From: Pseudomonas putida
Lineage (GTDB): Bacteria > Pseudomonadota > Gammaproteobacteria > Pseudomonadales > Pseudomonadaceae
Length of the DNA stretch: 64,000 nt
Direction of reading: 5' to 3'
Assembly: GCF_009883635.2 (NCBI RefSeq)
Contig: NZ_CP026115.2
Coordinates: 1,550,001-1,614,000, forward strand
In this document: positions 57,749-64,000 of the stretch, piece by piece
How the letters are laid out: every line of letters starts with the position of its first letter
How positions within the stretch are numbered: the stretch's first letter is position 1
Made by a program: the position numbers and the translations under genes
The notes under the pieces: model-generated
Told to the model about the DNA's origin: nothing
The model's input: only the letters and a program-made list of their open reading frames with translations
Databases searched by the model: none

Positions 57749-58572
57749 GCCAGCCTCCCGCGCAGGAAGCGGCTGAGCAGGTCAGCCAGCAGCACCAGGC
57801 CGAGGAACGCCAGCAGCATGCTCGCCACCTCGCCCCCGGCGAACATGCGCATCGACAGGTCGATTTGCTGCCCCAGCCCGCCAGCCCCGACAAAGCCCAT
57901 CACCACCGACGCGCGCACGGCGCATTCCCAGCGATAGACGGTGTACGACACCACTTCCGCCGACGCACTGGGCAGGATGCCGTAGAAGAACGCCGTCAAT
58001 CGGCCGCTGCCAGCCTGCAACAAGGCATGCGCCGGGCGCTGGTCGACCGATTCGAAGATTTCCGCATAGACCTTGCCGAGCATGCCGCTGTAGGTGATGG
58101 CGATGGCCAGCACCCCGGCCGTCGGCCCCAGGCCTACGGCCCGCACGAACAACAGCGCCCAGACGATCTCCGGCACGCTGCGCAGGAAAATCAGCAAGCC
58201 GCGCACAGGCAGGCGCAACAAGCGCGACCACGGCCCGGCCCGGCCACCCCGGGAGGCGGCGCGCAGTGACAGTGCACGGCTGGCCAGCAGGCTGGTCGGC
58301 ACCGCCAGCAACAGCGCCAGGGCCATGCCGGCAGTCGCCACGGCCAAGGTCTGCAAGGTGGATTCGTAGAGTAACTTGAGGAATTCGGCATCATGCGCCG
58401 GCGGCCAGAAGGCGCTGGTGAAGCTGGCGATCTGCTGCCGGTTCTCCGCCTGCAGCAAGACGCCTGGGTTCAGTTCGCTCAATTGCAGCCCAGGCCACAG
58501 CACGGTCAACGCCAGCAAAGTCAGCAACAAACGCGGCAACGCAGCCGGGTCGCGGGCGTCGGCCTTCAGCAT
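57745..58572 (-). CDS. phnE: Phosphonate/phosphite-type ABC transporter permease 1
   Basis: A 275-aa permease paralogous to the next gene (FVGAGGLGQQIDLSMRMFAG resembles FVGAGGLGQMLYTTLSLFQE). The EAA loop is ESVDQRPAHALLQAGSGRLTAFFYGI. In E. coli one PhnE does this job; here two distinct permeases are encoded, as in some Pseudomonas phosphonate importers. It overlaps the ATPase gene by 7 bp and the second permease by 4 bp. Confidence 0.85.
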   Translation of the reverse strand: MLKADARDPAALPRLLLTLLALTVLWPGLQLSELNPGVLLQAENRQQIASFTSAFWPPAHDAEFLKLLYESTLQTLAVATAGMALALLLAVPTSLLASRALSLRAASRGGRAGPWSRLLRLPVRGLLIFLRSVPEIVWALLFVRAVGLGPTAGVLAIAITYSGMLGKVYAEIFESVDQRPAHALLQAGSGRLTAFFYGILPSASAEVVSYTVYRWECAVRASVVMGFVGAGGLGQQIDLSMRMFAGGEVASMLLAFLGLVLLADLLSRFLRGRLA

Positions 58573-59363
58573 CGTGGAATCTGCACGGTCAGGGTCGGCC
58601 CCTGGGCTTGCGCGGGCGAGCCTAGTTGCTCGTTGGCGTACAGCGCATCCAGCAATTGCGTGGTCACCGCCTCGGCCGGGCAGTCGAACGCCACCTGCCC
58701 TTCACGAATGCCGATCACCCGTGGGAAATGCGCCAGCGCCAGGTCCACTGCATGCAGGCTGGCCACCAGGGTCACGCCATTGGCCTGGGCATGGCGATTG
58801 AGCAATGCCAGGCTGTGATCGGCCAGCACCGGGTCCATGGCCGACACTGGCTCGTCGGTCAGCAGCACTTCCGGCCGCTGATACAACGCCCGGGCGATGC
58901 CGACCCGCTGCAACTGCCCGCCGGACAACTGCCCGCACTGAACGAACAGCTTGTCGGCCAGGCCCAACTCGGCCAAGGCCTGACGCGCCCCCGGCACATC
59001 GGTCGGATACACCAGGTTGAGCAGGCCACGCAGCAGGCCCCACTGCCCCAGGCGCCCCGCCAGTACTGCCGTCACCACACGCTGGCGTGGCGGCAGCGGC
59101 GGTGCCTGGTGCACCAGGCCAATCCGTGCACGCAGGCGCTGGCGCGCCCCGGCAGACAGCGCCCAGGGCTGCTCACCAAACAGTTCCAGGTGCCCGCTGC
59201 TGGGCTGCACGGCGGTGGCCATCAGGTGCAGCAGGCTGGACTTGCCGGCCCCCGAGGGGCCGATGATCGCCACCCGCTCACCCTTGGCGATGCTCAGGCT
59301 GACAGCATCGAGCGCGCGGACCTGGCCGTGGCGCAGGCCGGCGCCGTGTACATGAATAGTCAC
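58566..59363 (-). CDS. phnC: Phosphonate/phosphite-type ABC transporter ATPase (PhnC-like)
   Basis: A 265-aa ATPase. Walker A is GPSGAGKSSLL, the signature LSGGQLQRVGIARAL, Walker B VLLTDEPVSAMDP and the H-loop SLHAVDLALAHF (normally SLH in this subfamily). It overlaps the binding-protein gene by 4 bp. Organisation as expected for a PhnCDE-type importer. Confidence 0.9.
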   Translation of the reverse strand: MTIHVHGAGLRHGQVRALDAVSLSIAKGERVAIIGPSGAGKSSLLHLMATAVQPSSGHLELFGEQPWALSAGARQRLRARIGLVHQAPPLPPRQRVVTAVLAGRLGQWGLLRGLLNLVYPTDVPGARQALAELGLADKLFVQCGQLSGGQLQRVGIARALYQRPEVLLTDEPVSAMDPVLADHSLALLNRHAQANGVTLVASLHAVDLALAHFPRVIGIREGQVAFDCPAEAVTTQLLDALYANEQLGSPAQAQGPTLTVQIPRC

Positions 59364-60214
59364 TTGAGCAGGCCGGCCTCACGTGCAGCTTGCTCGGTGC
59401 CCGCATAGTTTTCAGGCTTGGTCTCGATGAAGCGGCTGGCCGCCTGCAGGTCGAGGATCGCCTTGTGCTCCGGGTTGGCCGGGTCGAGGTCGAGGAAGGC
59501 CTTCTTGATTTTCTCTTTCAGCGCCGGGTCCATGTTGCCGCGCACGGTCCAGTTATAGTCGTAGTAGGCCGGCGTGGTGGCGAACACCTTGACCTTGCTG
59601 GTATCGACCTTGCCGGCATCGACCAGCTTTTGCCAGACGCTGGCATTGAGCACGCCGCCGTCGACCTTGCCCGCCTGCACCCAGGCTACGGTCGCGTCAT
59701 GGGCACCGGAATAGGCCACACGGCTGAAGTAGCTCTCAGGCTTGATGTTGTCTTCCTTGAGCATGAAGTAGCGCGGCATCAGGCTGCCCGAGGTGGACGA
59801 GATCGAACCGAAGGCGAACGACTTGCCCTTGAGGTCGGCCAGGCTCTTCACGGCCGGGTTGGCGGTGATGAACTTGGAGGTGAACTGGGCGTCCTGCTCA
59901 CGCTGCACCAGCGGCGTGGCGGTCGGGTCCTTCAGGTGCACCTGGACGAAAGTGAAACCACCCAGCCAGGCCATGTCCAGGCGGTTGCTGGCCAGCGACT
60001 CGACCACCGCCGGGTAGTCGGCAACCGGAACGAACTTCACGTCCATGCCCAGTTGCTTGGACAGGTACTGGCCCAGTGGCTCGAACTTGCGCAGCAGTTC
60101 GGTCGGCGCTTCGTCGGGGATGGCACTGACCCGCAAGGTATCGGCTGCCTGGGCAACTACGGCACAGCAGGACAGCACGAGGCCGGCGGCGAGCGCCAGG
60201 GGGCGTTTGAGCAT
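59360..60214 (-). CDS. phnD: Phosphonate/phosphite-type periplasmic binding protein (PhnD/PtxB-like)
   Basis: A 284-aa secreted protein. Signal peptide MLKRPLALAAGLVLSCCAVV, cut near AQA. The mature part starts DTLRVSAIPDEAPTELLRKFEPLG, and the ligand pocket region includes FGSISSTSGSLMPRYFM and YSGAHDATVAWVQAGKVDG. These are typical of PhnD/PtxB/HtxB. Start at the ATG at 60214, with GGAGA upstream. First gene of the importer. Ligand could be phosphonate, phosphite or hypophosphite. Confidence 0.9.
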   Translation of the reverse strand: MLKRPLALAAGLVLSCCAVVAQAADTLRVSAIPDEAPTELLRKFEPLGQYLSKQLGMDVKFVPVADYPAVVESLASNRLDMAWLGGFTFVQVHLKDPTATPLVQREQDAQFTSKFITANPAVKSLADLKGKSFAFGSISSTSGSLMPRYFMLKEDNIKPESYFSRVAYSGAHDATVAWVQAGKVDGGVLNASVWQKLVDAGKVDTSKVKVFATTPAYYDYNWTVRGNMDPALKEKIKKAFLDLDPANPEHKAILDLQAASRFIETKPENYAGTEQAAREAGLLK

Positions 60215-60344
60215 GGGAGTTCTCCGGGTCAATTGCAGTCAAAGGCCGGCATGCGCGCCGACCGTGGGAAGTATAAGAGGCGCAGGCACAAAGGCCAGCT
60301 TTGCTACAATCGGCGCAACAAATTGACCCCTTTGCGAGGTACAC

Positions 60345-61379
60345 ATGAGCGAGCCGATTCGCCTCACCCAGTACAGCCACGGTGCCGGCTGTGGCTGCAA
60401 GATCTCCCCCAAGGTGCTGGATGTGATCCTCGCCGAGAGCGGCGCCCAGGCCCTGGACCCGAAGTTGTGGGTCGGCAATGCCTCACGTGACGACGCCGCC
60501 GTGTATGCCCTGGATGACGAGCGCGGGGTGGTATCGACCACCGATTTCTTCATGCCGATCGTCGACGACCCGTACGACTTCGGGCGCATCGCCGCCACCA
60601 ATGCCATCAGCGATATCTACGCCATGGGCGGCGACCCGCTGATGGCCATCGCCATCCTCGGCTGGCCGGTCAACGTGCTGCCACCGGAAGTCGCCCGCGA
60701 AGTGATCCGCGGCGGCCGCGCCGTGTGCGCCGAAGCCGGCATCCCGCTGGCTGGCGGCCACTCCATCGACGCCCCCGAGCCAATCTTCGGCCTGGCGGTC
60801 ACCGGCGTGGTCAGCAAGCACCACCTCAAACGCAACGACACCGCCACTGCAGGCTGCCGCCTGTACCTGACCAAGCCACTGGGCATCGGCATCCTCACCA
60901 CCGCCGAGAAGAAGGCCAAGCTGCGCGAGCAGGACCAGGGCCTGGCACGCGACTGGATGTGCACGCTGAATACCCCGGGCAGCCGCTTTGGCAAGCTCGA
61001 TGGGGTCAAGGCAATGACCGACGTCACCGGCTTCGGCCTGCTCGGCCACCTGGTGGAGCTGGCAGAAGGCAGCGGCCTGACGGCGGAACTTAACTACGCC
61101 GCCGTGCCACGCCTGCCGAGCGTCGACCATTACCTTGCCGAAGGCTGCATTCCTGGCGGCACACTGCGCAACTACGACAGCTACGGGCACAAGCTCGGCG
61201 CGCTGACCGACGAGCAGAAGCACCTGCTGTGCGACCCGCAGACCAGCGGCGGCCTGCTGGTTGCCGTCACCCCCGAAGGCGAGGCCGAGTTCCTGGCAGT
61301 GGCAGGCGAACTGGGGCTCAACCTGTCGCCGATCGGCCTGCTGGTCGAGCGACAGAGCCATGCGGTCGAGGTGAACTGA
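60345..61379 (+). CDS. selD: Selenide, water dikinase (selenophosphate synthetase)
   Basis: A 344-aa enzyme that makes selenophosphate from selenide and ATP. The active-site motif GCGCK has C16 and K19, so this is the Cys form and not a selenoprotein. Two AIR-synthase-like domains are clear ([18 protein letters not shown] [22 protein letters not shown] and [12 protein letters not shown] [13 protein letters not shown]). A TACAAT box at 60304-60309 may be its -10. Its stop codon shares a base with the selU start. selA and selB are not in the window. Confidence 0.96.
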   Translation: MSEPIRLTQYSHGAGCGCKISPKVLDVILAESGAQALDPKLWVGNASRDDAAVYALDDERGVVSTTDFFMPIVDDPYDFGRIAATNAISDIYAMGGDPLMAIAILGWPVNVLPPEVAREVIRGGRAVCAEAGIPLAGGHSIDAPEPIFGLAVTGVVSKHHLKRNDTATAGCRLYLTKPLGIGILTTAEKKAKLREQDQGLARDWMCTLNTPGSRFGKLDGVKAMTDVTGFGLLGHLVELAEGSGLTAELNYAAVPRLPSVDHYLAEGCIPGGTLRNYDSYGHKLGALTDEQKHLLCDPQTSGGLLVAVTPEGEAEFLAVAGELGLNLSPIGLLVERQSHAVEVN

Positions 61380-62479
61380 TGCGCCCCGACTGCACCGACT
61401 TGCGCCAACTGTTCCTCGACGACGCACCGATGATGGACATGCGCGCGCCGATCGAATTCGTCAAAGGTGCCTTCCCCGGCACCGTCAACCTGCCGCTGAT
61501 GACGGACCAGGAGCGGCAGAAGGTCGGCACCTGCTACAAGCAGCAGGGCCAGGCCGCTGCCATCACCCTCGGCCACCAGCTGGTCAGCGGCGCGACCAAG
61601 CGCGAGCGCCTGCATGCCTGGGCCAGCTTCGCCAAGGCCCACCCTGATGGCTACCTGTACTGCGCCCGTGGCGGCCTGCGCTCGCTGATCGTGCAGCAGT
61701 GGCTGCGCGACGAGGCCGGCATCGACTACCCCCGCATCAAGGGCGGCTACAAGGCCATGCGCACCTTCCTGCTGGAAACCACCCAGCAGGCCGTGGAGCA
61801 ATGCGATTTCGTGCTGGTAGGCGGCCTCACCGGCACCGGCAAGACCGACGTGCTGCACCAGCTGAACAACGTGCTCGACCTCGAAGGCCACGCTAACCAC
61901 CGCGGCTCCAGCTTCGGCAAACGCGCCACCGGCCAGCCGGCGCAGATCGACTTCGAGAACAAGCTGGCCGTCGACGTGCTGAAGAAGCGTGCCCGGGGCA
62001 TCGAACAGTTCGTGCTGGAAGATGAAGGCCGCATCGTCGGCAGTTGCTCGGTGCCGCTGGAGCTGTACCAGGGCATGCAGCAGTACCCGATGGTGTGGCT
62101 GGAGGACAGTTTCGAGAACCGCGTAGAGCGTATCTTGCGCGATTACGTGATCAACCTGTGCGCCGAGTTCGTTGATGTGCATGGCGAGGAAGGCGGTCGG
62201 CTGAAGTTTGCCGGGCGCATGCTGCAGAGCATGGGCAACATCCACAAGCGTCTTGGTGGAGAGCGCTTCCAGCGCTTGTCAGCCATGTTGAACGAGGCGT
62301 TGGACGAGCAACTGCGCAGTGGCGCGGTGGACCTGCACCGGGGCTGGATCGAAGGGCTGCTCAAGGAATACTACGACCCGATGTACGCCTACCAGCGTGA
62401 AGCCAAGGCCGAGCGGATCGAGTTTGCCGGGGATGGCGTGGAAGTGCGCGAATACCTCAAGGCCCGCGCTCGACGTTGA
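61379..62479 (+). CDS. selU: tRNA 2-selenouridine synthase
   Basis: A 366-aa enzyme (MnmH/YbbB) that replaces the sulfur of 2-thiouridine at the wobble base with selenium, using selenophosphate. The rhodanese-like N-terminal domain ends at the catalytic Cys in [16 protein letters not shown]. The C-terminal part has a P-loop, [15 protein letters not shown]. The ATG at 61379 overlaps the selD stop by one base, so the two are coupled. They form a two-gene pathway for modified tRNA. Confidence 0.96.
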   Translation: MRPDCTDLRQLFLDDAPMMDMRAPIEFVKGAFPGTVNLPLMTDQERQKVGTCYKQQGQAAAITLGHQLVSGATKRERLHAWASFAKAHPDGYLYCARGGLRSLIVQQWLRDEAGIDYPRIKGGYKAMRTFLLETTQQAVEQCDFVLVGGLTGTGKTDVLHQLNNVLDLEGHANHRGSSFGKRATGQPAQIDFENKLAVDVLKKRARGIEQFVLEDEGRIVGSCSVPLELYQGMQQYPMVWLEDSFENRVERILRDYVINLCAEFVDVHGEEGGRLKFAGRMLQSMGNIHKRLGGERFQRLSAMLNEALDEQLRSGAVDLHRGWIEGLLKEYYDPMYAYQREAKAERIEFAGDGVEVREYLKARARR

Positions 62480-62520
62480 TCGAGGCGCGCCCCTCCTGTG
62501 GGAGCTAGCCTCAGGCAAGG

Positions 62521-62901
62521 TCACTGCCCGGGGCTGAGCACCCGCTCCAGCTCCGCCGCTCGCTCGCGGGTCATGTCCAGCACACACATGCCGCCTTCGA
62601 GCTGCGCCATGGTCCCGCCACTGGCCTGTATGTGGAACCTGCAGTTGGCATCGCGGTAGGCGATCCACTGCCGCTGCACATCGCGCAGGCTCTTCTGCGG
62701 CCCCGATTCAAGCTTGCTCGTCAGCTGCTTGTAAACCCGGTTCAGGCGCTGGTCCTGAAGTTGGGTCTCTGCCTGGATGCAACTGCTCATGGCCACCGTG
62801 CTGGAGGCTTTGTCCATGCACTGGCTGTAGGCCGGCGAGTTGTCATCGGCCAGCGCCACCGGCGCAACGAAGGCCAGTAGCATCAGGTATCGCTTGTTCA
62901 T
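62521..62901 (-). CDS. LprI/DUF1311-family secreted protein
   Basis: A 126-aa secreted protein. Signal peptide MNKRYLMLLAFVAPVALA, cut near residue 18. The mature part has four cysteines (C28, C41, C87, C106) that can make two disulfides and the family signature around LRDVQRQWIAYRDANCRF. LprI-type proteins include a lysozyme inhibitor; this link is by family only. The start is the ATG at 62901, with AAGGGA upstream. Confidence 0.88.
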   Translation of the reverse strand: MNKRYLMLLAFVAPVALADDNSPAYSQCMDKASSTVAMSSCIQAETQLQDQRLNRVYKQLTSKLESGPQKSLRDVQRQWIAYRDANCRFHIQASGGTMAQLEGGMCVLDMTRERAAELERVLSPGQ

Positions 62902-62912
62902 CGCAAATCCCT

Positions 62913-63470
62913 TCATAGCGTTTGTACCGGCTCTGGCGGCATCAGCACCTTGCCCGGCTCGAATTGCAGCGCTGGCATCTGGGTCGCCGCATAAGCGGCC
63001 ACGGCCAGCGCCGCGATCAGGGCGACATCCAGCCAGTTCCAGCCCGGCACATCGTCACTGCTGCGCGCGGTCCAGCACTGCCAGGCCTGGCCCACGCAGA
63101 ACACTGCGATCGCTGCTAGCCACAGGTAGAAGCCCGCGCCGAAACCGGTACGGTTGGTGAATTCATAGCTGATGTTGTCTGGCAGGCGTTCGATACCGAA
63201 GCTGGTGGCGGCCAGGTACAACGCGCCCAGCCCAAGCAGCAACGCCAGCCGACGAAAGCGTCGATGGCAAAGAATCGCGACCGCCAGCAGCGGGTTGGCG
63301 AACCACTGGAACATCCCGAAGGGGATGCCCCAGGGCCCATACAGGAACATCTGCAGTGCCGGCATATGCCGGCCTGCGCTCAACTGGGCGCCGTCGAAGG
63401 CCAGGCTGAGCAGGTAAAGGGCAAGGCTCAGGGTCAGGTAGAAGGCCGGTAAGCGGGCGCTCAGGGTCAT
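62913..63470 (-). CDS. Membrane protein of unknown function
   Basis: A 185-aa protein with about five hydrophobic helices (LPAFYLTLSLALYLLSLAF, FANPLLAVAILCH, LALLLGLGALYLAATSFG, FYLWLAAIAVFCVGQAW, WLDVALIAALAVAAYAATQ). I do not recognise a domain with a name. The ATG at 63470 overlaps the stop of the upstream acetyltransferase gene (ATGA). A longer frame reading into that gene is an artefact. Ends 11 bp before the LprI-like gene starts, so it may be part of the same transcript. Confidence 0.8.
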   Translation of the reverse strand: MTLSARLPAFYLTLSLALYLLSLAFDGAQLSAGRHMPALQMFLYGPWGIPFGMFQWFANPLLAVAILCHRRFRRLALLLGLGALYLAATSFGIERLPDNISYEFTNRTGFGAGFYLWLAAIAVFCVGQAWQCWTARSSDDVPGWNWLDVALIAALAVAAYAATQMPALQFEPGKVLMPPEPVQTL

Positions 63471-64000
63471 GCGACTGGCGGCTCCAGCAGCAGGCCGTAG
63501 ATGCCCGAATCGGTCAGCTCGCCCGCCACGCACCAGCGCGCCCGCAGCGTGCCTTCGAGCACGAAGCCCTGGCGTTCGAGGGTGCGGGCCGAGCCTTGGT
63601 TGCGTGGGTCGATCTCGCCTTCCAGACGGCGCATGTGCAGGGTATGGGCGATGTAGTCGATGAAGCAGGTCAGCGCTTCGTCCATGTAGCCCCTGCCCTG
63701 CACCGCGCTGGCCAGGCAGTAGCCGATCTCGCCACGGCGCGAGACATCGTCGATGTTGAACAGCTGGACCATGCCGATCAGTTCGCCATTGTCGCGGCGG
63801 TACATGCCCAGCTTGAGCTGGTCGCCATTGGTATAGGCTTCGCGGTCGGCGGCCAGGGCGCTTTCGGCTTCGGCCAGGTCTTGCCAGGGTGCATGGTGCC
63901 AGTAACGCATGACCTCGGGGTCGGCCATGATCGTCAGCCACTGCACAGCGTCAGCGTGGCGCATCGGCCGCAGCTGCAGGCGCGGGCTGTCGAGGCAGAG
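63467..64000 (-). CDS. RimJ/RimL-type GNAT acetyltransferase (5' truncated by window edge)
   Basis: At least 177 aa are visible; the frame stays open to the window edge. The visible start LDSPRLQLRPMRHADAVQWL is the usual RimJ/L opening. The acetyl-CoA site is SAVQGRGYMDEALTCFIDYIAH and the RimJ-type ending (EIDPRNQGSARTLERQGFVLEG) is clear. It probably acetylates a protein N-terminus or a small amine. An internal ATG at 63964 would give 165 aa but starts inside the domain. It is coupled to the membrane protein gene by an ATGA overlap. Confidence 0.87.
   Translation of the reverse strand, partial: LCLDSPRLQLRPMRHADAVQWLTIMADPEVMRYWHHAPWQDLAEAESALAADREAYTNGDQLKLGMYRRDNGELIGMVQLFNIDDVSRRGEIGYCLASAVQGRGYMDEALTCFIDYIAHTLHMRRLEGEIDPRNQGSARTLERQGFVLEGTLRARWCVAGELTDSGIYGLLLEPPVA

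Noticed and set aside
60345..61379. SelD as a selenoprotein
   Set aside because: The active-site position is an ordinary Cys codon in GCGCK; there is no in-frame UGA or SECIS-like need.
62913..63941. A 342-residue version of the last membrane protein
   Set aside because: The first half is an out-of-frame reading of the acetyltransferase gene; the ATG at 63470 with the ATGA overlap is a better start.

Overview
The window is chromosomal DNA from a fluorescent Pseudomonas, most likely the P. putida group. Codon use is GC-rich. Gene products are typical of that genus (SpeC, PiuA/PiuB/PiuC, an iscRSUA-hscBA-fdx-iscX cluster, PilF/RodZ/IspG/HisS). The extragenic repeats around 8.8, 14.4, 18.6 and 26.9 kb are P. 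putida-type REP elements. From memory, the gene order resembles the P. putida KT2440 chromosome read backwards from about PP_0885 to PP_0825; this was not checked by search.

Layout. 0-3.6 kb: end of a dipeptide ABC operon (dppB'-dppC-dppD-dppF). 3.6-4.8 kb: a minus-strand unit with a 299-aa membrane protein and two tandem 24-aa hydrophobic microproteins. 5-8.8 kb: an AraC-type regulator, a FAD amine oxidase, a cupin protein and a polyamine-binding protein. 8.9-10.4 kb: prfC. 10.9-14.4 kb: a four-gene quaternary-amine (glycine betaine type) ABC importer. 14.5-18.5 kb: a FecI/FecR/FecA-like iron-sensing unit. 19-20.2 kb: speC. 20.2-26.8 kb: the piu iron-uptake cluster with Fur-like boxes. 26.9-28.9 kb: omega-amidase and methionine aminotransferase. 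29-37.8 kb: a co-directional essential block (rlmN-pilF-rodZ-ispG-hisS-yfgM-bamB-der in transcription order). 37.8-45.6 kb: ndk, the isc cluster, cysE and trmJ. 45.8-52.7 kb: suhB, a glycine-zipper protein, and queA-tgt-yajC-secD-secF. 52.8 kb: tRNA-Leu(CAA). 53-57 kb: a more accessory-looking block (secreted protein, trypsin-like lipoprotein, acetyltransferase, truncated antitoxin-like gene, bestrophin). 57-60.2 kb: a phosphonate-type ABC importer. 60.3-62.5 kb: selD-selU for 2-selenouridine tRNA. 62.5-64 kb: an LprI-like protein, a membrane protein and the 3' part of a RimJ-type acetyltransferase.

How the genes work together. The isc genes build Fe-S clusters and are probably repressed by IscR through two abutting 25-bp sites just upstream of iscR. 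Their products are needed by IspG, RlmN and Fdx encoded nearby. The piu genes and the Fec-like unit bring in iron. tgt and queA make queuosine, while selD and selU make selenouridine, so several tRNA modification genes (also trmJ and rlmN, which acts on rRNA and tRNA) are present. Nothing in the window looks like a phage, transposon or CRISPR array. The least explained parts are the tandem microproteins at 3638-3842, the paired dyads upstream of the trypsin-like lipoprotein, and the 404-bp leader before the betaine importer.
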